Part shown: piece by piece, positions 8,333-16,276 of the stretch
Numbering within the stretch: the first letter of the stretch is position 1
How the letters are laid out: each line of letters opens with the position of its first letter
Source: Cupriavidus yeoncheonensis
Lineage (GTDB): Bacteria > Pseudomonadota > Gammaproteobacteria > Burkholderiales > Burkholderiaceae
Length of the DNA stretch: 64,000 bases
Assembly (NCBI RefSeq): GCF_905397275.1
Contig: NZ_CAJPUY010000002.1
Span: forward strand, 62,001 to 126,000
Reading direction: 5' to 3'
Position numbers and translations under genes: made by a program
Notes under the pieces: generated by a model
Told to the model about the DNA's origin: nothing
Databases searched by the model: none
What the model saw: only the letters and a program-made list of their open reading frames with translations

Positions 8333-9732
8333 CAGTTTGCGCGAGAAACCTCAGCCTTCAGGCTGGGGAGGGATAGCGCGCGACGCGAAGCGTCGCCCCT
8401 GTTTTCGCTCTCCTTGCGTGCGGGCGCTACGAATGAATAACCATATCCGTCACCGCGCTGAATCAGCTTGCAATGCTTGTAGGAAATACCCTGCACTGCG
8501 CCAGATGCGGTCTGGATGTTAAAGGAACCGGTTGCCCGAACGGCGACCCGGCCGACATACGTACCAGTCTTTTTGCCGGAGGGGACCACCGCCTTGACCA
8601 TGTCGCCGGTCTGAAACCCATATGCGTGTTTGCTTCGCATGAGAAAGCCGCGCGGGAAGCCGTGGGCTGTCAGCCGGGTCCTCTGATAGCTCCCTCGGCC
8701 AGTGCATTTGATACGCAGCACGGGTTGTTGCCAGTCCAGGACGGAATGCACTTCCCCAACGCAGGCTGCATCGAGCGAATGCGACTTGGGGATTTCGAGG
8801 CGCCGACGGTTGTACTTGGTCTGGCCGCCTGATCCTGTCTCGACCGGCAGGCCAAACGATTTGAGGGTCTCCAAGAGGGCGAAGCGAATGGTGTTCACCG
8901 CAGCGGCATCCCGCAATGGTGCCTTCGCGCGTGTCAGGATTCGCTTGGCGCGCGCTGGATCCTTGCCCAGAAATACCTCCAGCGGTAATTTTCCCTTTTT
9001 CTCGTTACATGGCCGGCAAGCGAGCGTGAGATTGGAAACGCGATCCGAGCCCCCGTTAGCCTTGGCGACAATGTGCTCAGTTTCCAACGGGCGATCTACC
9101 GCGTCGCAGTATGAGCAGGTTCGCCCAAACTTCGCCAGGAGATACTCCTTCACCTCGTAGCCAAGGAGAGTCCCTTGCTGGTATTCGACCCCGGAGATTT
9201 CGGGATTTTCCATCGCCTGCATATCAAAGCGGACCAGCTCCACGCCGGCGGCCTGAAGGGGGGCGAGGTTGCTGAAGCGGCGCACCCACGCTTCGGTGGT
9301 TACGACGCGGTGGCGAAGGCTAGGCGCAAGCCAGCCTTTAGGCTTGTGCCGATTGTCGAATCTGGCCGCGCGGTATCGAGTCTTGCGCCCGCGGCGGGCG
9401 CGCCGAATCGAACTGCGGGCAGTCAATGCCTCGCTGATCTGCCGGCCACGGTGGATGATCTCGGCCAGCAAAAGAACGTTAGCCCTGCGGGCTCCCACTG
9501 CGCCAAAGATCGCCTCACGGACGATTGCGACACCAGTCTCTTTGCTGCCCGGATCCAGTTTGAGGCGCAGGGGCTGGAGTTCACTGTCGCTCAGGTCCCG
9601 GTCAATCAGCCGGATCGCGAATGGCATCAGCCGATGCACGCGAGCGCGGCCACGCTCGAGCAGCAACCGCGCTCGCTTCTCACTACACGGCATCAACGGC
9701 TTGCCGTGCTTGCCCAACACAAAGACTGCCAT
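8332..9732 (-). CDS. iscB: IscB RNA-guided HNH/RuvC endonuclease
   Basis: A 466-residue OMEGA nuclease ancestral to Cas9. Domains in order: N-terminal PLMP domain (PLMP at 12-15); RuvC-I LDPGSKETG with catalytic Asp60; arginine-rich bridge helix about 106-128; RuvC-II around Glu165 (VELVRFD); conserved NPEISGVEYQQG at 176-187; HNH domain with CSYC (206-209), ETEH (His220), SNLTLAC (Asn234) and CxxC at 239-242; RuvC-III HSLDA with His318 and Asp321; C-terminal domain to 466. No frameshift or stop interrupts it and every catalytic residue I know of is present, so it is probably active. The ATG at 9732 follows GGGGAGA (9738-9744). It sits between pyrB and pyrC' in the same direction. Its last codons overlap the element's right-end hairpin, and its TGA overlaps the pyrC' ATG. 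Confidence 0.95.
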   Translation of the reverse strand: MAVFVLGKHGKPLMPCSEKRARLLLERGRARVHRLMPFAIRLIDRDLSDSELQPLRLKLDPGSKETGVAIVREAIFGAVGARRANVLLLAEIIHRGRQISEALTARSSIRRARRGRKTRYRAARFDNRHKPKGWLAPSLRHRVVTTEAWVRRFSNLAPLQAAGVELVRFDMQAMENPEISGVEYQQGTLLGYEVKEYLLAKFGRTCSYCDAVDRPLETEHIVAKANGGSDRVSNLTLACRPCNEKKGKLPLEVFLGKDPARAKRILTRAKAPLRDAAAVNTIRFALLETLKSFGLPVETGSGGQTKYNRRRLEIPKSHSLDAACVGEVHSVLDWQQPVLRIKCTGRGSYQRTRLTAHGFPRGFLMRSKHAYGFQTGDMVKAVVPSGKKTGTYVGRVAVRATGSFNIQTASGAVQGISYKHCKLIQRGDGYGYSFVAPARKESENRGDASRRALSLPSLKAEVSRAN

Positions 9733-10020
9733 GGCAATCTCCCCTAGATGGTTGCCCTTACGGGCCTGGTTACGCGCCCCTTACGGGGCGTCTCCCTTCG
9801 GCAATGTTGCGAATCGGCGATCTGCCCCGATCCGTTTCGTGCTTACCCTGTCGCTTGTCTGCAACCGGAGCTTCGAGAGGTTGGAACTAAGGAAGCATCC
9901 CAACGTCGGTCTTGCACCTATTCGCAACGTAGCGGGTTGGTTACCGCTTTGCCTGGTCAACTCGAGCTTGTCAGTTGCGTTTCAAGCTCCGGCCTTTGGG
10001 CCGGGGTAGTTGACAGCTTG
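8338..10020 (-). mobile_element. IscB-omega RNA element of IS200/IS605 style, no transposase gene
   Basis: The element comprises an upstream structured omega RNA region, iscB, and a terminal hairpin at the iscB 3' end. The upstream end is placed at 10020, where the scaffold stem CAAGCT begins. The downstream end is placed near 8338, just past the run GGTTTCTCGCGC that follows the right-end hairpin. It interrupts the spacer between pyrB and pyrC'. No TnpA (Y1 transposase) gene is present, so movement would need TnpA in trans. The boundaries are inferred from structure and could shift by several bases; no target duplication is expected for this family. Confidence 0.75.
8349..8368 (-). repeat. 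right-end subterminal hairpin of the IscB element
   Basis: On the minus strand CAGCC and GGCTG flank a TGAA loop, and two further C-G pairs lie beyond one C-A mismatch. This resembles the imperfect palindromes that Y1 transposases recognise near IS200/IS605 right ends. It lies within the last codons of iscB. A second palindrome, GCGACG and CGTCGC with a 5-base loop, lies just upstream at about 8380-8396. Confidence 0.6.
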
Positions 10021-10036
10021 GCTTGTCGTGTTCAGG
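9733..10036 (-). ncRNA. omega RNA (HEARO-type) with predicted guide, partner of IscB
   Basis: The 326 bp between pyrB and iscB hold no gene but fold extensively on the minus strand. Reading 5' to 3': predicted 16-base guide CCTGAACACGACAAGC (10036-10021); outer stem CAAGCT (10020-10015) with AGCTTG (9988-9983); inner stem CCGGCC-CAAA-GGCCGG (10004-9989); a CAACT/AGTTG stem near 9977-9958; AGCGG/CCGCT (9948-9931); GCCCC-GTAA-GGGGC (9789-9776); GCCC-GTAA-GGGC (9765-9754). Two stacked GTAA tetraloop hairpins just before the iscB ribosome site, and a guide-adjacent hairpin at the 5' end, match the general layout of HEARO/omega RNAs. Ends are approximate. Transcription could come from read-through of the pyr operon or from an internal promoter I could not identify. 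Confidence 0.8.
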
Positions 10037-10058
10037 GTGATGTCGTTCGGCTGCGGCA

Positions 10059-11030
10059 TCAGTCGTTGTTTCCTGCCACGATCCCCATCACCGCCATGCG
10101 CACGGCGATGCCGAACGTCACCTGGTTCAGGATCACCGATTGCGGGCCGTCCGCCACCGCGGAGTCGATTTCCACGCCGCGGTTCATCGGCCCCGGGTGC
10201 ATCACGATGGCATTGGGCGCGGCCAGCGCCAGGCGCTCGGGCGTCAGGCCGAATGCCTTGAAGTATTCCTGCGCCGACGGCAACAGCGCGCCGCTCATGC
10301 GCTCGTTCTGCAGACGCAGCATGATGACCACGTCCACGCCCTTGAGACCCTCTTCCATGTTGTGGAAGACGCGCACGCCCATCTGCTCCAGGCCGGACGG
10401 CAGCAGCGTGCGCGGGCCGATCGCGCGCACTTCGGGCACGCCCAGCGTAGTCAGTGCGTGGATGTCCGAACGCGCTACACGCGAGTGCAGGATGTCGCCG
10501 ACGATTGCCACGCGCAGCTGCGTAAAGTCCTTCTTGAAGTGCCGGATGGTGTACATGTCCAGCAAGCCCTGCGTGGGATGCGCATGGCGGCCATCGCCCG
10601 CATTGATCACGTGCACGTGCGGTGCCACGTGCTCGGCGATCAGGTATGGCGCGCCGGAACTGGCGTGGCGAACCACGAACATGTCCGCCGACATGGCCGA
10701 CAGGTTGTTGATCGTGTCCAGCAACGACTCGCCCTTGCTGGTCGACGAGGCGTTGATGTTCAGGTTCAGCACGTCCGCCGACAGCCGCTTGGCGGCGATC
10801 TCGAAGGTGGTGCGCGTGCGTGTCGAGTTCTCGAAGAACAGGTTGAACACGCTCTTGCCGCGCAGCAGCGGCACCTTCTTCACATCGCGGTCGGAATCGG
10901 ACAGCGACACGAACTGGCTGGCGGTGTCCAGGATGTGCGTGATCATGTCACGCGACAATCCCTCGATCGACAGCAGGTGCTTCAGTTCGCCGTTCTTGGT
11001 CAGCTGCGGGTTGCGGAACGTCTTGGTCAT
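10059..11030 (-). CDS. pyrB: aspartate carbamoyltransferase catalytic subunit
   Basis: Second step of de novo pyrimidine synthesis: carbamoyl phosphate plus aspartate to carbamoyl aspartate. It is a 323-residue protein with the carbamoyl-phosphate loop [10 protein letters not shown] at residues 65-74, then [12 protein letters not shown], the HPTQGLLD region and MHPGPMNRG near the C-terminus. It lies 68 bp after pyrR. The stop TGA overlaps an ATG (TGATG) that opens a short frame running into the guide and scaffold of the omega RNA. In the ancestral operon this ATG may have started or led into pyrC'. By analogy with Pseudomonas, PyrB is expected to assemble as a dodecamer with PyrC'. Confidence 0.97.
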   Translation of the reverse strand: MTKTFRNPQLTKNGELKHLLSIEGLSRDMITHILDTASQFVSLSDSDRDVKKVPLLRGKSVFNLFFENSTRTRTTFEIAAKRLSADVLNLNINASSTSKGESLLDTINNLSAMSADMFVVRHASSGAPYLIAEHVAPHVHVINAGDGRHAHPTQGLLDMYTIRHFKKDFTQLRVAIVGDILHSRVARSDIHALTTLGVPEVRAIGPRTLLPSGLEQMGVRVFHNMEEGLKGVDVVIMLRLQNERMSGALLPSAQEYFKAFGLTPERLALAAPNAIVMHPGPMNRGVEIDSAVADGPQSVILNQVTFGIAVRMAVMGIVAGNND

Positions 11031-11098
11031 GGGTGGTCAGGCGCGGGCAGGAATCGGGGGGTCTGGTCTCGGGGCCGGTGGACGAAAAATTGGCCGGT

Positions 11099-11623
11099 TC
11101 AACCGGCCGAGGATTCGGTGGAAAAAGCAAAGGTCGCCTGCGCGCCCTCGCCCTGGCGCGACAGCACGAAGGTGGCCTCGCGCGGCAGCTCGGTCTGCAG
11201 CGCGACAAGGTCCGCCGCAATCGGCAGCTCGCGGCCACCGCGGTCCACCAGCACACCCAGCGCAACACGCGCCGGGCGGCCATAGTCGAACAGTTCATTG
11301 ACCGCCGCACGGATGGTGCGGCCGGTGGCCAGCACGTCGTCGATCAACAGGATCTTGCGGTCCTGCACGGCAAACGGCAGCGTGCTCGGCTGGGCCTGGC
11401 TGTGCAGGCCCTTCTTGGCATAGTCGTCGCGGTGAAAGGCGACATTGATGACGCCATGGCCGGGCAGTCCCAGGTCCGCCGCCAGCCGCTGCGCAATCCA
11501 GGCGCCGCCGGAGTGGATGCCGGCCACGGACCACTGCGCAGGCTCGGCCTGGATCAGCGCTCGGGCCTGGTCGAGCAACGCGCGGTACAGCGCCTCGGCG
11601 TCGGGATTGGTATGTCGGGTCAT
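11099..11623 (-). CDS. pyrR: PyrR family bifunctional protein / uracil phosphoribosyltransferase-like
   Basis: A 174-residue phosphoribosyltransferase. The PRPP-binding loop [13 protein letters not shown] lies at residues 93-105, and IHSGGAWIA and [11 protein letters not shown] are further family segments. In Gram-positives PyrR is an RNA-binding attenuator of the pyr operon. In proteobacteria its position upstream of pyrB is conserved, but the regulatory role is less certain, and I did not find a clear PyrR-binding attenuator here. The ATG at 11623 overlaps the yqgF stop (ATGA), so translation is coupled. Alternative upstream starts lie inside yqgF and were rejected. Confidence 0.92.
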   Translation of the reverse strand: MTRHTNPDAEALYRALLDQARALIQAEPAQWSVAGIHSGGAWIAQRLAADLGLPGHGVINVAFHRDDYAKKGLHSQAQPSTLPFAVQDRKILLIDDVLATGRTIRAAVNELFDYGRPARVALGVLVDRGGRELPIAADLVALQTELPREATFVLSRQGEGAQATFAFSTESSAG

Positions 11624-12045
11624 AGCGGAAGCTGGTCGAAATACTGTTGCAGGATGATGCGTGCGGCCTCGGCATCGAGTTCGCCGCGGCGCGCGCCGGC
11701 CATGGCGGCCATGCGCGAGGAATAGCGTTCGTCCACCCACTCCACCGGCAGACTGAAGCGCCCGTTGAGCTGGTTGCCGAAGCGGCGCGCAAGCCGCATG
11801 GAAGGTTGCTCGCCGCCTTCAGGATTGACCGGCATGCCAACAATCAGCTGCACCGGGGTCCATTCGCGGATCAATTCGCCCACGGCCTGGAAGCGGCCCT
11901 CGACGGACAGGTTCGGAACAATGGTCAGGGCGGTGGCGTGGCGCGTGACGAAGTTGCCCAGGGCAACGCCGATCTTTTTCTCGCCGTAGTCGAATGCCAG
12001 GACCGTGCCGTCGCGGGGCAGTTCGCGCCCCACGCCGTCAGGCAT
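11620..12045 (-). CDS. yqgF: Holliday junction resolvase-like / pre-16S rRNA nuclease YqgF (RuvX)
   Basis: A small RNase H-fold nuclease implicated in 16S rRNA 5'-end maturation. I chose the ATG at 12045 (141 residues, family usual about 135-150), so that the first acidic residue sits in the N-terminal strand [16 protein letters not shown] (Asp19). Other motifs are [11 protein letters not shown] and [10 protein letters not shown]. The start overlaps the yqgE stop by 8 bp and the stop overlaps the pyrR ATG, so the three genes form a tight cassette common in betaproteobacteria. Confidence 0.93.
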   Translation of the reverse strand: MPDGVGRELPRDGTVLAFDYGEKKIGVALGNFVTRHATALTIVPNLSVEGRFQAVGELIREWTPVQLIVGMPVNPEGGEQPSMRLARRFGNQLNGRFSLPVEWVDERYSSRMAAMAGARRGELDAEAARIILQQYFDQLPL

Positions 12046-12625
12046 GCCCGGCCTCGCCCGAAAGCATGGTGAAGTCGATGCCCAGCAGGCGGACGGCTGC
12101 CGCAAACCGGTCTTCCGGCGGCACGCTGAAGATGATCTCGGGATCGGCCTGGACCGTGAGCCAGCCATTGCGGGAAAGCTCTTCTTCCAGCTGGCCGGCG
12201 CCCCAGCCGGAGTATCCCAGCGTCAGCAGGAAACGATGCGGACCACTGCCGTTGGCCACGGCTTCCAGCACGTCCTTGGAGGTGGTCATCTCCAGCCCGC
12301 CGGGCACCGCCAGCGACGACACGTAGATGCCCACCGGGTCATGCAGCACGAAACCGCGCTCGGTCTGCACCGGACCACCGAAATAAACGGGCTGATGGGC
12401 CACGGGCTGGATTTCCAGCTTGAGGTCGATCTTGTCGAACAGCGTGGCCATATCGATATCGATCGGGCGGTTGATCACCAGCCCGAGCGCGCCGCGCTCA
12501 TTGTGTTCGCAAAGGTAGACAACAGAGCCCGAAAAGGTCGGATCGGCCATACCGGGCATGGCAATCAGGAACTGATTGGTCAGGTTGATGGGTGTGGGTG
12601 CTTCGGGCTTGGCCATACCTCGCAT
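12038..12625 (-). CDS. yqgE: YqgE/AlgH family protein (DUF179)
   Basis: A 195-residue protein of the UPF0301/AlgH family, whose molecular function is not settled. The family core is clear: [39 protein letters not shown] and [17 protein letters not shown] second in-frame ATG three codons downstream (12616) is an equally plausible start; neither has a strong ribosome site. It heads the yqgE-yqgF-pyrR-pyrB operon. Confidence 0.92.
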   Translation of the reverse strand: MRGMAKPEAPTPINLTNQFLIAMPGMADPTFSGSVVYLCEHNERGALGLVINRPIDIDMATLFDKIDLKLEIQPVAHQPVYFGGPVQTERGFVLHDPVGIYVSSLAVPGGLEMTTSKDVLEAVANGSGPHRFLLTLGYSGWGAGQLEEELSRNGWLTVQADPEIIFSVPPEDRFAAAVRLLGIDFTMLSGEAGHA

Positions 12626-12691
12626 TTTATCAAATCGCCGGAGGGCGTCCGGAAAAGAATTGGACGACGCTGCAGTGCAGCAGCCGTGCGC

Positions 12692-13399
12692 TTATTCCTT
12701 GCTGTTCAGGGCCGCTAGGTCCTCCGGTGTCAGCCAGCGCCACTCGCCTTCGGGAAGCGCGGGATCCAGCTTCAGGCCGCCTACCGCGCTGCGATGGAGG
12801 GCCGTCACGTGGTTGCCGGCCGCGACCACCATGCGCTTGACCTGATGGTACTTGCCCTGCAGCAAGGTCAGCCTCAGGCTATGTTCGCCGGTGATTTCGC
12901 AGGCTTCTGCGGCGATCGGAGCGGGTTCGTCGTCGAGTTGCACGCCAGCTCGCAACGCTTCGGCCTGTTCCGGCGTCACCGGCTCCGCCGTGGTGACTTC
13001 GTACACCTTGGGCACCTTGCGCTTGGGCGAAGTCTGAGCGTGGATGAACTGGCCATCGTCGGTCAGCAGCAGCAGGCCGGTGGTGTCGTGATCCAGCCTC
13101 CCCACTGCCTGGACCTCGCGCTGCCGCAGCGGCACCGGCAGCAGGTTGTAGACGCTGGGATGGTTGCGCGGGCGCTGCGAGCACTCGTAGCCGGCCGGCT
13201 TGTTCAGCATCAGGTAGGCCTTGGTACAGGCCACCCACGCCTCGCCATCGACGGTCAGCCGCAGGCCGTCGACCTCGAACTGGGCACGCGGGTCTTCGCA
13301 GAGTTCGCCGTTGACCTCCACCAGCCCGGCGCCGATCAGGTCGCCACAGTAGCGCCGCGTGCCGAAGCCCTGGGATTGGAGGATGCGATCAAGGGTCAT
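12692..13399 (-). CDS. rsuA: 16S rRNA pseudouridine synthase, RsuA family
   Basis: Isomerises a uridine of 16S rRNA (U516 in E. coli RsuA) to pseudouridine. It has an N-terminal S4-like RNA-binding segment (about 1-50) and a catalytic domain with GRLDHDTTGLL at 100-110, where Asp103 is the expected nucleophile. LQGKYHQVKRM lies near the C-terminus. I chose the ATG at 13399 (235 residues), which matches the roughly 230-residue family; longer frames upstream lack the family N-terminus. Same strand as yqgE but separated by 66 bp, and divergent from phr. Confidence 0.9.
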   Translation of the reverse strand: MTLDRILQSQGFGTRRYCGDLIGAGLVEVNGELCEDPRAQFEVDGLRLTVDGEAWVACTKAYLMLNKPAGYECSQRPRNHPSVYNLLPVPLRQREVQAVGRLDHDTTGLLLLTDDGQFIHAQTSPKRKVPKVYEVTTAEPVTPEQAEALRAGVQLDDEPAPIAAEACEITGEHSLRLTLLQGKYHQVKRMVVAAGNHVTALHRSAVGGLKLDPALPEGEWRWLTPEDLAALNSKE

Positions 13400-13490
13400 G
13401 GAAATGGAATCGTCAGTGAAAAGATTGTGGAGCGGCGCAGCCGTGTCGCTATGGTAGGGTATCGCCCGGCCTTTCCTTCCTCCAGGCACC

Positions 13491-15041
13491 ATGCACGTCG
13501 CAGACACATCGGCCGCAGCTCGTCCGCCATACCGCATCGGCCGTCAGTTCGACCGCGGGCTCGTGTGGTTCCGGCGCGACCTGCGGGCCACGGACCACGC
13601 GGCGCTGCATTATGCCCTCAAGCACTGTGTCCGGGTGTGGTGCGTGTTCGTGTTCGACCGGGACATCCTGGAGCCACTGCTGGCCCGCGGCCTGAAAGCG
13701 GACCGCCGCGTCGATTTCATCCGGGAGTCGCTGGGGGAGCTGGACGCCACGCTGCGCGCGGCCGGCGGCGGCCTGATCGTGCTGCACGATGCCGCCGTCA
13801 GAGCAATCCCTGCGCTGGCACGCGAACTCGATGCACAGGCCGTGTTCGCCAACCACGACTACGAGCCGGCCGCCGATACGCGCGACGCTGCCGTACGCCA
13901 GTCGCTGGCGGCTGACTCTCGCGCTTTCTTCACCTTCAAGGACCAGGTGATCTTCGAGCGGGATGAAATCCTGACCGGCCAGGGCAAGCCTTTTTCCGTA
14001 TTCACGCCGTACAAGAATGCCTGGCTCAGGACGGTCCGGCCGTTCGACCTGCGGCCCTATCCGATCGAGCCATACCTGGAGGCGCTGGCGCCGCCGCCCG
14101 AAAGCCTTCAGGGTCCGCTGCCATCGCTGGAGGCCCTCGGTTTCGCCCCGAGCAACCTGCCGGACATCGCCATGCCAACGGGCAGCTCAGGCGGCCACGC
14201 ATTGCTGGAGGAGTTCACGTCGCGCATCGGCGACTACGGCCGCCGGCGCGACTTCCCTGCCCTGCGCGGGCCGAGCTACCTGTCCGTGCATCTGCGCTTC
14301 GGCACGGTGTCGATCCGCACGCTCGCCCGCGCTGCGCATGAGGTGACGCTGCGCGGTGGCGCGGACAGCGCCGGTGCGGCCACCTGGTTATCGGAACTGA
14401 TCTGGCGGGACTTCTATTTCATGATCCTGCACCACCATCCGCACGTGGCTGCCGGCGCGGCCTTCCACCCCGCTTACGACACCATCCGCTGGCGCAATGG
14501 CGCGACCGCCGAGCGCTACTTCGACGCGTGGCGGGACGCCGCCACCGGCTATCCGCTCGTCGATGCCGCGATGCTGCAGATCCGACAAAGCGGCTATATG
14601 CACAACCGGTTGCGAATGGTGACAGCCAGCTTCCTGGTCAAGGATCTGGGCGTGGACTGGCGCCGCGGCGAGCAGTATTTTGCCGACCAGCTCAACGACT
14701 TCGACCTGGCGGCCAACAACGGCGGCTGGCAATGGGCCGCCTCGACGGGGTGCGATGCGCAGCCGTGGTTCCGTATCTTCAACCCGGTCACGCAATCCGA
14801 GAAGTTCGACCCGCAGGGCCGCTTTATCCGCAAGTACCTGCCGCAACTGGCCGCGCTGCCGGACAAATACGTGCATGCTCCGTGGACCGCCCCTGAAGAC
14901 GTGCTGGCGGCCGCGGACGTGCGGCTCGGCGAAAACTATCCGCGCCCGCTGGTACAGCACGACGTGGCGCGCAAGGAAACGCTGGAGCGCTATGCAGTGG
15001 TGAAGGCGGCGGCCGGAAAGATGAACGCCGCGCAGCAATGA
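13491..15041 (+). CDS. phrB: deoxyribodipyrimidine photo-lyase (CPD photolyase)
   Basis: Repairs UV-induced cyclobutane pyrimidine dimers using blue light. The 516-residue class I photolyase has an N-terminal antenna-cofactor domain (LVWFRRDLRATDHAAL at about 24-39) and a C-terminal FAD domain. Signature segments include LSELIWRDFYF, the YMHNRLRM region and NDFDLAANNGGWQWAASTG, which is typical of the FAD-binding pocket, followed by GCDAQPWFRIFNP. The first about 20 residues precede the conserved core and may be an extra N-terminal tail. It is divergent from rsuA and convergent with hemY. Confidence 0.94.
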   Translation: MHVADTSAAARPPYRIGRQFDRGLVWFRRDLRATDHAALHYALKHCVRVWCVFVFDRDILEPLLARGLKADRRVDFIRESLGELDATLRAAGGGLIVLHDAAVRAIPALARELDAQAVFANHDYEPAADTRDAAVRQSLAADSRAFFTFKDQVIFERDEILTGQGKPFSVFTPYKNAWLRTVRPFDLRPYPIEPYLEALAPPPESLQGPLPSLEALGFAPSNLPDIAMPTGSSGGHALLEEFTSRIGDYGRRRDFPALRGPSYLSVHLRFGTVSIRTLARAAHEVTLRGGADSAGAATWLSELIWRDFYFMILHHHPHVAAGAAFHPAYDTIRWRNGATAERYFDAWRDAATGYPLVDAAMLQIRQSGYMHNRLRMVTASFLVKDLGVDWRRGEQYFADQLNDFDLAANNGGWQWAASTGCDAQPWFRIFNPVTQSEKFDPQGRFIRKYLPQLAALPDKYVHAPWTAPEDVLAAADVRLGENYPRPLVQHDVARKETLERYAVVKAAAGKMNAAQQ

Positions 15042-15046
15042 TGCGC

Positions 15047-15071
15047 GGCAGCCCGCGGGCTGCGGGCTGCC
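15047..15071. terminator. hairpin between convergent phr and hemY
   Basis: GGCAGCCCGC (15047-15056) pairs perfectly with GCGGGCTGCC (15062-15071) around a 5-base loop. It starts 6 bp after the phr stop and ends 12 bp before the hemY stop. A C-run follows instead of T residues, so it is not a canonical intrinsic terminator. It may protect both RNA ends. Confidence 0.45.
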
Positions 15072-15083
15072 CCCCCGCCGGTC

Positions 15084-16274
15084 TCAGGCGGCCAGCATCG
15101 CGCTTTCGCGGTAGTGGCGCTGCGCTTCCTCGGGCCGTTCGGTCTCTTCGAACAGGCGTGCCAGCGCCAGGTGGGTGCGCACGCGCAGGCGGCCCTGGTG
15201 ATTGCGGTCCGCATATTTCAGAGCGCGTTCGAAGCTCGACTGCGCCTTGCCCCAAAGCTGCTCGCCAAGGCAAAGCACGCCGAGTGCGTAATAGAGGTCC
15301 GCGTCCGCCGGATGCTCATTGAGCCATTTTTCCGCCTGCTGGATCTGCGGCAGTGCCTGGCCGGCCCTGGCGCAGTCGGGGTAGCGCAGCACGAGGCGGC
15401 TGTCCCAGTTGACCTTGAGCGCGTCCTCGATGATGCGGCGTGCCTCGTCCTGCCGGCCGAGCGCGGCGAAGTAGCGCGCCGCCGGCTCGGCGATGCGCGC
15501 GGCACGACGTTCATCGGCCGAAAGCGTGCGCCAGAAGGCGGAAAGCGCCTCGGCATCGTGGCGGCGCTCTTCCAGCATGGCCTCGCAGGCCATCTGCTTG
15601 AGCCGCAGCGCAAGCACCGGATGCAGCGCGTTGCGTTTTTCGAGCGAACGGGCCAGGCGCAGCACCTCTGACCAGTTCTTCAGGTGCTGGTGCGCGCGCA
15701 ACGCAATGCGCTGCACGTGGATCTGGCGGCCGCCCTGTGCCTGCAGCTGCGCGATGGTTTCCAGCGCGCCGTCCGCATCGCGCGCGTCGACCAGCAATTC
15801 GGCCATCGATACCAGCCGGGCCTGCTCGCGCTCGGGATCGGTGACCTGCGCCATCCAGGCGTCGCGGCGCTCGATTTCCTGCATGCGGTGCGCGGCGCGA
15901 GCGCCGACCAGCGCCGCCGTCTGGGCCTGCGCCTCCCACGACTGTGCTTCGCGTGCCGCGCGCTCGGCGCGGGCAAAGCGGCCGGCGAACAGGTTCTCGA
16001 TCGATTCGCGCAGCGCCGCCTGGGCCTTGTTCATGCGGCTGCGCTCGCGATAGGCAGCGGCGCGGCGCGGCATCTCGGAAAGATGGCGCACCGTGGACAA
16101 GACCGTCCACACCACGAAAAACACCAGCAGCAGCAGCGCCAGCGCAAGGTTCAGCGAGAGCTCGACCCGGTACGGCGGGTAGAACAGCACGACATTGCTG
16201 TGATTGAACTGTGTGAACAGAGCCAGCCCGACGGCGCCGCCAAACAGGACCGCGACCCAGAACAGAAGGCGCAT
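15084..16274 (-). CDS. hemY: HemY-like haem biosynthesis-associated TPR membrane protein
   Basis: A 396-residue inner-membrane protein of the proteobacterial HemY family, linked to late haem synthesis or coproporphyrin handling; its reaction is not established. Two N-terminal membrane segments (about 1-20 and 42-62) flank FNHSNVVLFYPPYRVELSLN. Helical TPR-like repeats follow in the rest of the protein, including LYYALGVLCLGEQLWGKAQ. It follows hemDX by 2 bp, completing a hemC-hemDX-hemY operon. It is not related to the Gram-positive protoporphyrinogen oxidase also called HemY. Confidence 0.9.
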   Translation of the reverse strand: MRLLFWVAVLFGGAVGLALFTQFNHSNVVLFYPPYRVELSLNLALALLLLVFFVVWTVLSTVRHLSEMPRRAAAYRERSRMNKAQAALRESIENLFAGRFARAERAAREAQSWEAQAQTAALVGARAAHRMQEIERRDAWMAQVTDPEREQARLVSMAELLVDARDADGALETIAQLQAQGGRQIHVQRIALRAHQHLKNWSEVLRLARSLEKRNALHPVLALRLKQMACEAMLEERRHDAEALSAFWRTLSADERRAARIAEPAARYFAALGRQDEARRIIEDALKVNWDSRLVLRYPDCARAGQALPQIQQAEKWLNEHPADADLYYALGVLCLGEQLWGKAQSSFERALKYADRNHQGRLRVRTHLALARLFEETERPEEAQRHYRESAMLAA

Positions 16275-16276
16275 GC

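Noticed and set aside
8332-9732. Reading the HNH protein as Cas9, TnpB or a plain homing endonuclease
   Set aside because: Its size (466 residues), PLMP start, short bridge helix and single HNH between RuvC-II and RuvC-III fit IscB. Cas9 is far larger with a recognition lobe, and TnpB has no HNH.
9976-10058. A short frame from the ATG at the pyrB stop as a real gene
   Set aside because: It has only about 26 codons and ends within the omega RNA scaffold. It is more likely a relic of the operon junction than a functional peptide.
9748-11301. A long plus-strand frame across the omega RNA region and pyrB
   Set aside because: It is Arg/Ser-rich, has no recognisable domain and is antisense to pyrB and pyrR.
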